A stretch of 47,069 bases of DNA, taken from positions 1,302,261 to 1,349,329 of the forward strand of contig FN649740.1 of the NCBI GenBank assembly GCA_000310025.1, written 5' to 3'. The position numbers and the translations under genes are program-made. This document shows, piece after piece, positions 11,737-23,300 of this stretch (position 1 is its first letter; the number at the start of each line of letters is the position of its first letter). A model generated the notes under the pieces. It was given only the letters and a program-made list of their open reading frames with translations. It made no database searches and had not been told where the DNA came from. Source of the stretch: Ectocarpus siliculosus. Lineage: Eukaryota > Sar > Phaeophyceae > Ectocarpales > Ectocarpaceae.

Positions 11737-14303
11737 CGTTGGTACCCACCATCATTGGAGTGTAAAGTAGTTGCTTGTACATCCAGCTGTGGCTTGAGCA
11801 GCAGGATATTACTCGAAATGCTCTCTGCATGGACTACGCAACCGACATGGGCGGGTTGACGTTTGAACTCTGTGCGTTTTTTTTCTATTTAGCATTGGCC
11901 GCGCTCACCGGCTGACGAATGAAAACACTCCAGTCTTGTAGCGGGAAAAAATCCGAGCACCGTTTCTTGTCAGCGGGCTCCCCCGACAGGGGGGCCGCGG
12001 AGGAGAGAGTGGGCAACAGGATCCAATCTCTGGGTTCAAGGAACTACATGTAAGGTACTTGCCCATCTACTGGAAGAGTACTCAATATCAGTACTTAGCA
12101 TTCCGCGCCTCGACGTTTACACTACAGCAGCTCCTGTGCTGTGCATACAACATCATAGTAGTAGACCTGCAGCTAATTGTTTTCTATCCGACTTCTTTTG
12201 GTTCATTCCCTGTGCAAGTTCGTATGTTTTTTTAACGCTGATGCTACTGCGGTAGTCTACTGTGTCCCGCCGCCGTCGCTTGCAACGGACAAAGTGGGTT
12301 AGAAATGATTGTTTTAAGAACGATAGACTAGATTGAGACGTTGGTTCGAGAGAGAGCACAGTGCATTCTAATTTGAATGTTACATGGTACAGTAACCCTG
12401 TTTTGCGTCGATTGAACGGGCCGGTTGCACCAAGGCCGCAGCATTAGTCTACAGGCAATGTAGGTGGTGACACCACATAACACAGGTCGGAGACTGGCCG
12501 TCCGCCAAATATCTACCGCACAATAGTCTATCAGTGGCCATAGCCAAGCTATGTAGTATCTCTACAACAACCGATCGCTGCGTTGGATCGGTGGAATACA
12601 CGGGGCGGTACCGTTTGCTAGCGCAATAGGCCGATGAAACACAGTTAGAGCAGGTCGCTCATCCCTCGCTTCATCTCCTCAACGCACCTTTTCAAAAACC
12701 CTGGGAGAGCAACAGGCTGGGTGGTCGATGCTCGTCGTCGGGTGTCCCCGCGCTCGTCTCGAATTTCCCCCCTCTCCCCCTTCTCTCCAGGGTAGGAGGT
12801 TCTTCCGAACATCCGACGGGTACGCACCGCGTATACAGTGGGAGAGAGAGGGGACAGGTCTCTCGCGCCGTACCTGGTTTCTCTGCTTACCTCTTTCTGG
12901 TGCGGCGAAATTGTTGTCGGTTCGACATTGACAAGTGGTCGGTTGCTCGGTTTCGGTTTCAGATTGAGAGAGGGAGAGGGGTGAGAGAAGAGAGAAGAAG
13001 AGAGCGCGCCTCTCACTCCTTTCTCTCTCTCGTGCCTGATGCTGCAGATCTCGTTTACACCCCGGGCGTACCCACCACACCTTCGGGGCAGTAGGCCGGG
13101 GAGGTGAGGTGAGGTTCTGATAGTCTAATTGGCCCAGCCGTGACCCATGCTGTTTATCTTTGAATCTGCAGCAAAGTTTTGTAGCGGATGTCAGCAACAC
13201 ATTATTTAGGAGGCTGACTACACATAATACGTAATACAAGCACAACTTCTTGCGTACATAATACAGCTGTCTACAGCAGTACATACATGCTTTTCGCGAT
13301 AAACGACTTTTTTGCGCATGAGTTCACCCACTCGATCCCGTCGATTACTTCGACCTTCTCAAGGCTGACGGTGCCTTCATTATTATTGTGGGGGTCCATC
13401 AGATTGTAGGTTTGGCAGCACTGACCAACTCCCAACCTCTGCCCCCTGTATAGTCTTCGCTCGAGCTCGAGTTCGAGTAGTGTTTACACATTGCATACAT
13501 GTGTGACGTGGACTTAACATGCACATCTCAAATCTCGATCAGTCTCTTAGATCCTGCCAGCATGCGAGAAAGAGCTGATGAAGGGGGGAGTACAGAGGTC
13601 ATGGCTTGGCGAGCAACCCCCGCGGACAGGTGGCTTCGCCCAACCCCATACTTTTGCATCCAAGAACCCGACCATAGCCTGTACCAGGACCTGCAGGACT
13701 GCTGCTGTCAACAGCATCACATTTTACGCCTTTTCTCAATACAAAGCATATATTTTTCTCTCCTTGTTGTATGCTACATTTTGTAGGCAAGCATGCAGTA
13801 TGCTAGTATTTGTTTGCCAATTGTTCGCGACCAAAAAAATGTCTTACTCTGTCTTCGACGCTCGTTTTTTGGCCAAATACCGTAGGGGGCATAGTCGATA
13901 CCACACCCTGGACCGATTTTCAAAGTTAGATTACAGTACTCTGCGAAATGGTGAGATTGGAAAAATCTTGTCGAGGGAATTTATTTCAAGAAGAATTTCG
14001 GCACCGTATTTATTTGTCGTCGAGTGATCGAGCTTAAACAATCGGCCAAGGGAGCGCGGGATCTTCCACAACCTACGGCATGCTATTTTCGCAACATTTT
14101 GGTCGAAATATTCATATTCCCAAATAATCTACAAGTATTCGTTGCTTTTAAGCTTTTCGACCCCAAGAATAATGGCGTAAATCCGCATTACATTTCGACC
14201 TGACACAAGCACAGCAGCAGCCCCTCTTATCCACAACAATCAACCATGCTCGTACGCCAATCCAGCCTGCACACCATAAGGTCATCGACTACCTATCTAA
14301 TCG
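11737..14303. other. divergent spacer between USP and cyclase genes
   Basis: The 2.6 kb between two divergent start codons should contain both promoters. I see no clear TATA box or other core element that I would assign. One copy of a dispersed 60-bp repeat lies at 11889-11949. A minus-strand frame ending near 12645 has a plausible C-terminal-looking stretch (GFLKRCVEEMKRGMSDLL), but I could not find exons to join to it, so I do not call a gene. Confidence 0.5.
11889..11949. repeat. dispersed 60-bp repeat, copy 2
   Basis: This matches 198-258 in direct orientation with about fifteen substitutions and small gaps. It lies about 150 bases upstream of the USP start codon. Confidence 0.6.
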
Positions 14304-17300
14304 ATGGAAGCATCAGAGAAACCGGCAGCGGAAGACCGGGGCAAGGAGACCACCGCTGCCGTCGCCGAGGGCACAGGCATCGATGACTTCGACGACTTCG
14401 ATTCCTTTCTCGAGACCGTGCTCTCTGACTGCGATGAACCCGGCACGGCGGCTGTCGCGCAATCAGCAGTAAAACCTAGCGGTAGCAACCCCGAGAAGGG
14501 CCACGACCAGCAGGATGCAAAGGGTCAAGAAGGAGTGAATGGGGACGACCCTCGAGGCTTTGCACCGGGCAGCGGAGGCATTGTCAACGTACCATTGACG
14601 GCAGCCGATATGGAAAGCACTTGCACTACAGGTACGCCTCCCAGTTTACGCTGTGATTGTGCTTATGGTCCCTCTACTTGCGTGTACCGTCCTGTTGGCA
14701 CGATTAGACTTCTCGCCGGTCGTTGTTTAGCCCCGCACGAATGTTGCCAAGGGTTGCTTGAAAGCCGGTGTCGAGCGTTCGTACATATTGTCAGTGGGAT
14801 GTTTCTGCATGGTCGTTCATCTCGGTTGCGACGTAAGACTTACCACCGCAGATTGATATACACAGTGAACCGTAGTAAATAAAGCTTAGGCGATCGGATA
14901 CGCATTCGTGATCAATCGCCTGGACAGGCGGAACATCAGTGAACGGCCTGGTCTGCTGCCCCTACCAGAAGCACCTGATTGAGAATGCTCGAGCTACAAC
15001 GATGAGGAACTTAAAGCCGCACTTACTGTCTCTGGCAGGTGTTTAGTAACTCCAAGCACGACAAGTCTAGTATTCAAACAACGAAACTCACCGAACCACA
15101 CACACCAGCCCAACCAGAAAAACATCACATGTGTGTTATGCAGGCAACCCTTTCTTTCCCGTACTTTCTCCCCGGCTAAAAACGATCCGCACCGTCCCGC
15201 GACACGGCCCTCCTACTACCGCAGACACCGACAGCGACGACCACCACAGCTCAAACTCTCTGCATGAATCGGACTCCTTCTTTCCGCTCCCCCTGCCGAC
15301 GGCATCCTCTTCTTCTGCCTCCCTCGCTGTCGGTGGTCAACGGAGCGTTAGCGCGACCTCGACGGCAGCGGGCTGGGGGGGACCGGCCAACAACAGGGGC
15401 AACAACAGCAGCAGCACGCAGTCACCCCAGCTGGCCCTCTTGTTGCCGTTCGTGCCGAGGCTTGTGAGTGGCGTTGTGGAAGTAGGCGGCCATTTAAGAG
15501 TCAGTATGCACGCATTTATTTTCAAAACGATGGGTAAACAACAAAAACGGAGAAGATTCAAGAGTTGAATAAAATCGATAACTAGGGCGGCGAAACACCA
15601 CGGGGGCGGACGGGTTGGGCCAACTAGGTTGAAATGCATCAATGGCATTTCTTCCGACGTCCGGTTCAATTCCCCAATTCCTTGTGCGTCGTATCTCCAC
15701 TCATCCAGTCGTTCCTCTCTCTGCCCTTGCGTTCTAATCACATGTTGGCCATGCCATGATCCGGTCAACTCTCCTCCCTGCCCACCTTCTCTGCCGCCAA
15801 TCTTGTTATGCTTCCCGTACCGCACCTCACACCCCTTTCCTGCTCATTTTCATTCCGTGGTACTACAGGTTCTTCAGATGTTTAACACGGACGCTCCTCA
15901 GATGCCGACTGGGCCGATGCACATGTTGCTCGACGCCGCCGTGGGACTTTTCGACGTGTCAGGTTTTTCCAAGATCGCAGATCGCCTGGAGAAGGAGGAG
16001 GCTGACGGCGGCAGCACGGTACGTGTCGACACGTGTGCATATGAATTACTCATCGTTTGAACATCGTACGGCATGGGAAAGGAGGTTGACGTTCTATGGT
16101 TGGTACACCAGGTAGGTTTGGTAGAGTGCAGGTTGATAGACCAGGAGAGTGGCCGCCACAGCCGCCGCCGCCGTAGACAGCACCTCCGCCGCTGCCGTCC
16201 ACGCCTGTAACGTAGTATCTGCCTCCGCCGCCACCGTTGTAGTCTTTCATCCCTAACACGTGTCCTTCACTCGCCCCTCCACCCTCAAAGCTCCCCCTCT
16301 CCGATGCTGTCTGTGGGTGCCCTTTTAGAGCGCCGTTGAATCCGAGGGGGTGGCATTGCGCCGCAAAGGTTCGATGATGCCGAGCCAGAGCATGAGCGCC
16401 GACCGAATGAACAAGACGTTGTCCTCTCGTCACAGCTCGGTGGTTTCTGGTCTGGGCGAGTCGGGGTCAGTATGTTAACAACGCGGCGGTGTTCTGGCAC
16501 CAATGACGGATGCACATCAGTACTTTGACCCCCGTTTGGACGAAAACTGTTGGATGCAATACCTATCAGAGTAGCTCTCGAGCGCTGAGAATTTCATTCC
16601 CCCAAGCTAAACGTTCACAGACTATTTATTTTCTGTTCGCGCATTTCTGGACACGTTCTCTTAAGGCGCGATGCGAGACCCACTCGACTCCGGGCACTTT
16701 TCGGCATGAGTATGGCGCTGGGTGGGCGGATGGGGGAGTCGAGGACCAACCTTAAGAAGGGTTCGGCAGCAGAGCGGCTTACCGACTACCTCAACTACAT
16801 TCTCGGTATGTTGAGCGACAAGCACTTGCATAAGAGTAGCGTGCGCTGATGTAGATAAAAAAAGTGAGGAAGTATTCCGTGTTAGTGATACGTTCAGAAT
16901 TACTGTAAGCGCTATGATTTGGCTTGTTCTTAGCTCGATCGATTCCGCCCAAGGCGGGCTTGAGTAGACTATATGTCTCTCTACGTCATCGCCGGTGAAA
17001 ATCGGTTGTGCGTTTGTTTCGCCGGAAACACGTCTTGCTCGAGACGAACAGCGTATGCATATCATTGATGGAGAGAAGATCAGTTTGAGTTTGTGTTGAT
17101 TGGAGAAGCATGCAAACGTCGATGGCCGACACTATGGTGACGAATATAGACAGGCTGATTAGTCACGCATGATCTCAAGCAGGCCAACTGTATGCGCACT
17201 TCCCTGTTTCCCCAAAAACTGTTTCTGCGGCGTTTTCTGCGTTTGATACCCCGGTCTTTGCCGAGGAATCGGGACGGAGAGAGATCTCACTCGCCCCCGC

Positions 17301-20300
17301 TTGTTGTCGGTGTCTTTGTCACTGCTGTTCTTCGTCTTCTTCTTACGTTCAGGCCTCTTGACAGATACAGTGGAAATGCACGGGGGCGATATTCTCAAGT
17401 TTGCCGGCGACGCCATAATCGTGTGCTGGTCTCCCACCAGGGAACTTGGCATCGAGGTTTGCGAAGGGGGAAGGACAGTGTTAGCATCAGGCTTAAGACG
17501 GACTCATTCCTGGATTTTTCTGGTAGAGGTTGGGGGTTCGCTCGGCGGGTTGGTGATCGGGTAGCGGTGAGAGTGACGGTCATGGCAATTGTAGGGCTTG
17601 TGGGTGTTCGGGTGAAGACTTGAGTTTAGGGTTGGCGAAAGCGTGTCTAGGGTTGGGATCAGGGTCAGGGCTCGGTCAAGACAAAAAAATCATGACACGA
17701 TATGTATCAAGTGAAGATTTGAGTTAGGGTTGATGAAAGTGTGTCTAGGGTTAGGGTCAGGGTCAGGGCTCGGTCAAAACAAAAATCGTGACACGACATC
17801 ACGAGAGCGACGATGTAAGAAGTGACGGGTACTGAAACACGTCTCGTGGTAGGAGGAGGCCTTGATATTCAATGACAACGGACCGCATCAAACGCAGTGT
17901 TCAACGTGATGTAGCTCTGGAAAGATAGACATTGTCGTACGCGATTATGATGTGTGTGCTCGACCCCGTCCTTCTCTCCCGGCCCTCAAAACGCCCGTTT
18001 TGCTCAACCACGAAACCTGGTAGCTTTGCTGTCAATTGTGACCGGTTCACGACTGTAGAGAGAAAGTCTGCAGCGAGATCGTAACGCGAAAAAGAGATGA
18101 TAAACCGATCGTAATACCAGAGGCAAACAAGTGTCGTATTGCGTATTGTAGAACGTGCTCTCCCTCCACTACAACTCGGGAGCACCAGTGGCACACCTGT
18201 GGGATCAGAAGGGAACGAGATCATTCACACTGCAACAAGTGTTGCCGGGTTTCGTAGCTGCCTCAATCCAATAGGCCATAGATGTCGACGTGTGCGAGTC
18301 AAAGACCACATGAATAACCTTTGGTCTTATCGTCGGTCGGCTTGTTTTTCTGCCGCTCTGCCGAAATCATGACGTGATGCATGCGCATGACATCATTTAG
18401 CCCAGCGAAAGGATTAGCACCGGGAAACCTGGGGGGGACCAGCTGGAAATCCCATGCCTCAGGGCCGTGCTGTGCGCTCGAGATGCCATGCAAACCTGCA
18501 CGCAAAAGGTGAGTTTGCTGTTTGGCTTCCTTTCGTTGGATGTTCTAGAAGGATGTGTCGGTGTCTTGGTTCGTTTTTAGAAACGAAAACTTGCACTTGT
18601 GCGGCTTTGTTCAGGATTTGCCATGTTTTCTGAAGGGCAGTGCAAACGGAACACGGAGCAGTGCTTAAACGTCTCCCCTGCCCTCCCGGGTCAAGGACGC
18701 CGGGGAAGCCGGGGAAGGCACTATTTGAAAGCGGAGGGAGAAGTCGGAGCATGAAGCCTTATTTCTGCATGCACATTACCTTCGCGCCCACGTAGCGCGT
18801 GGGCGAGAAGAATCAGTTATTCCTGGTCTCTCTCCCGGGTATCTGTTGGCCCCGACCCCGCCCAACGGCATTCCTCTCCACGTGAAGATCCAACTCAACT
18901 CCCACACTTCAGCCGCAACCGAATCGTCGTCACGAAAGATGCGGAAATTCGCTTCGGCCAAACTAAATACTTCATAACCAGTATGAGCAAGGGAAAACAT
19001 CGGGTAATACCCCAACCCGTCTTCGCAGTTGCTCAACTCTGCGGACCCTGTGATGTCGAGCCTGGGGCTGCACATTGGTCTCGGAGCCAGCAAAGTTTTG
19101 GCGGGACATGTCGGGGGCATCGAGAACAGGTGCGCAACGCCCTACACTCCACACGTACAATTTCAGCTGTTCGTTGCATTGTTGAAAGGTTGCTGTGCTA
19201 CTGACGACACACGGAGTTCTTCCTTTTGTAATCCTTATAGCAACGCCTTATCAGCCACCGGTACACCCTGGATACGTGTATGTCGCACAACGTATCCTAT
19301 CCTCCTCCTGGATCGCAATCCGAACTCAACATCTCCACAGCAGGAAACGTTTTTTGTGTCAGAAACAGCGGCGCTGCACGACGAGAGCATTGCAAATGGG
19401 CAGCGCTCGGTAGTAACCTGCTCTGGAAAAATATAGCTCGAGAAACTGACCTAGGAATGGTTGTAGGCGACCACCTAACATGCCCTGCCATGTAATTGTA
19501 AGGGCAGCTTCTATTGTGCCACTCATAAAGGGGAGAGTAGGTCTGTGGTATGTGGACTGGACGCCCTTCTCGACCTGAAGACAAATCCGGTTACCTCAGA
19601 ATTAAAAACAGTGAGAAACGTGTGGTATGTTGTTATTGTGAAGGTGGCAAAGAGGCCGCAACCGTATCGAATCGACCCCATTTTAAACAGATGTTGTACG
19701 TCGCTCTCGTCAATAATAATCGCTCGCGTGAATCAACAGGTGGGAGTTTTTCATAACGGGGGAGGCGTGTGAGGAGATGAATCGCGCAGAGAAGGACGCG
19801 AGCAACATGGAAATCGTGTTCTCGGGAGCTGTGGGAGACTGGATTCGCCGTTACAAGGGGGTGGGTGACTTGCTTCATAGGATATGCATATGACAACCTC
19901 TCCGTCACTCTGTGTGTACCACCGCCCCTTCACTCCCCTCACGTTCCCTCCCGCCTTCTCCTCCACTCTCCAGCTTGCCGTCTGCTTGTAGCGCTCTCTA
20001 TCGTTCTCTCAGCCATACTCCTCTTTCTTTGTCTGTGTTTCTGTGCGTCTCTTGTTGCTTGATTTGTCAAGCTCCTCTCTGCTTCTTGTCTGTCTGCTTT
20101 TTTTACTCTTTTGTGGAGGGTCGAATTCCAGAATCCCAGCGGTGATGGTGGCAATACTCGTCATCATGGTATGGTTACGGCCAAGAAGATATTTCAGCTA
20201 AATCGTGGGAGGAAGAACTGTATCGGCGGCACTATTATTATAAGAGAGACTAGTTGGTGGCATTACACTTCAACATTGCAGATATCATGATGACTCATGA

Positions 20301-23300
20301 TAGAGAGAGCCATCTACTACACGAAGGTAGGACTCCTCTCGTCCAGAAAGATGAGCACATAAACACTACGGTACTAAACTACGTAGTGGTGTCCACGTTT
20401 TACGGAAGGAACGTACTCCACTGAACACGAAAATGCCAACGGGCACAGTAGTTGCCTCTTGCATGCATGCTCACCCGTACTCTTCTTTCACAATGTACAC
20501 GATAACACTATTGCTCTCAGCCAAACGGGTGTGCGGCGGAACTGGCGACGGTTCGGCTGGAATCGGGCAACGAGCGCTTGGTGTTCTTGGAGTGCCCCCC
20601 AGAAAACCTCCCCCGCGTTCTGCCTCACGCGTTGTTGACAAACGACATCATGTGCAACGTGCTTAAGGTGAGAGAGGGAAATGAATGAGGTAGGAGAGGA
20701 GGGTTGGGCTAGGCACACAATATTTTCGCCTTGCAGTTAACCTACTACTTTCTGTCGACAGCAGGTGGTAGTAGTCGTCGGACTACAGACCGTCGTCGCA
20801 CGTCCGGGCGAAAATACGATGAGTTTGACGACCGAAGAGCCGACGAAGGCTACAGAGAGGGAGAGGGGGAGGGCCGCGGAAAGGGGCGGGTGGTGTTTCC
20901 TCAAAGGACGGGCAGACGTCTTTGGGAGGGAGGACAACATTCACCATTCACGACTGACTTTCGAAACATCTTCTAGGGACGTTCTCTTGCACTTCCAGGC
21001 AGACAGAGGAAATGTTTATGAGCCTGTTTGTTGATCACCTGTAGGTTGCTCTGGTTGAAACTTCTGGTGCCACCACGGTGGGTGCTGGCGCCGTTGCCGC
21101 TACGTATCATTCGGAATGAACGAATTTTGGAGAGCGAAAGTGGTCGGAAAGGGCCGAACATCATGTAGCAGTTACGTTTATGCTACGGCAAACACCATGT
21201 GTATAAGTTGCATATTCCTCATTACAAAAAATAAAAAAAGGTCTTTTGTCGTAGAAAACAGTATGCCAGTGCGACTTGTGTCTTGTACTCTTCTGTACAA
21301 CATCGTCTGTGGGAAAACATCGCCTGGCGCCCTTTGGAATTCCATCTATCAACCTTTATCTATCTACGCCATTTTTTCCGTGAAAGGCATCTACCTGCGC
21401 TGTCACCTGCATTTTTCACCTCGGCTTCTTATCATCCCTGGCCATCGCCATTGTATCTGCCTGCGACATGTACGTTGTCGAACAGAACGTACAGCACGCA
21501 TATTGTCTATGGTGTGTACTGTATCTGAGACATCTCCTGTGCCTTTACGTAATCCCGCATCTATTTGCGACATAATCGGTGTTGATGCCAGATGTACATT
21601 CCTCAGCCCGTGAAGATCAACCTCAAGGACGGCGTGGTAGAGACCGCGGGGGGCATCCGCAAAATCACGGTCGTTTTCATGGAGCTGCTTGACCTCGAGA
21701 TCGCCGTGTCCGACGACAAGGACACCCTTGATCAGGTAGATTGCGGTTTGTTCCGGAGTAGCAAACGTTCAGTGAACATCATGTAGAGCAGGGTCGAGGT
21801 AGTTGGGCAACAGACCACCACCAACTTCGATACGATTTTCCTAGACTGCTCTACATACATCGCCGGAGATCTCGCACGAGCTTCCAGCTAGCTGAAAGAC
21901 CTTTTAAAGTTGACGCCGCGTTGATCCGGGTTAACCGGAGAACCGTTTCTCGGTTTAACCGGATTCAGACAACCAGTATCTTGCAGGTTTAGCCGGATAA
22001 CCGTTTACATCGAATTACTGCTTCAAAGCTTGCTCAAAACCGCTTAACCGGAATTAATTCCGTTGAACCGGATGAAACCAGTTCACGTATCCCTCTGTAG
22101 ATGTTCATTATAGAGCGTCTGTCGTGCTGTGTTTCTGATTGAAGACTGCATGCAGCATAAAGTGCAGTTGTAGCACGATCGAACTCCGACCCAACTTTGG
22201 TGGAGTGAGTCGTTCACGATCTTGATTAATTTCTCGTTGCGCCACAGGCGTTTTGCGATTTTTGTCCTGTACGCGTATCACGGGGTGGTGTGTTAACGCG
22301 TTGCCATCGACGGATGCATGGTTGAGCGATAGACACCGACCGCATCAACGGCGCGGTTGCGGCGTGACAGGTGAACAGGACCGTGCGGAAGATCCAGGAG
22401 ACGGTGTGCCACTATGACGCCACGCTTCGCCAGTTCATCGTGGACGACAAGGGGACTGTTGCTATCGTCGTGTTCGGTCTCCCTCCGATATTTCACGAGG
22501 TAGATCGCGTCACTGTTCCCCCATCAGGATTACGCGAAGACCTTGGTCAGGATTGTTTTGTGTAGAAAGCCTGCTCTTCCTCTTGTCTGTCGGTTGTCTG
22601 TTGTCTGATGTCTGTTGTCACATGAATAAAAAGGTTCTGTCTGCGTAACATCGTCTTCAGGCGAAGATACCAAACGATTTTCGTATCAGAAAAGTTTCCT
22701 ACTGTTGTGTTCTTATCCCTTACCCAGATCATTCAATGTATGTATTGGACTTGGTCGGGTGAGGCCTCCTGCGCCGGCAGGAGGGCCTCGCCATGAAGTA
22801 ACCCTTTGGGCTGGGCGCTAAGATGTTCCCAGCCCCAAAGTGTTTGAATTATCCGTAAGTTCATGAATATAATACGTATTTTTGTAGGGAGGGTAGCATG
22901 GTCTCAAATATGTTTCTTCTCCTCTGCTCCGGCGTGTTTCGTAGACAAAAAGGGGACTAAACTAGGTAGAATCATTTTCCAACATCCTTCATGGGATATA
23001 TGACTCTTCCCGATCTCGTTCCGGAATCTGGATTCGCCTCGAACCCGAGATTACGAAAGAATTTCCGTGCCACAAGAAAATATTCGTACTTCGGGCTGGG
23101 GTCGTTTCATTGCCGCACAAAGTTTAAAAAAAATCGAAAAAATTCGAAAAACAATTCCTCGACAACCGTATTTCGACGCGCCCGAAGTGTCGGTACATTC
23201 ATGGCCATACCGTTCAGTCTGACACAAAGGAGATCTGCGGTAAACGCAGCCAGTTTTTGCCACCAGAGAGGTTCGGCAACCCGTTCCCTCGTTGATATGC

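Noticed and set aside
12645-13284. minus-strand open frames up to 201 codons
   Set aside because: They are Arg/Ser/Glu-rich through GA/CT-rich sequence, with no domain and no exons to join.
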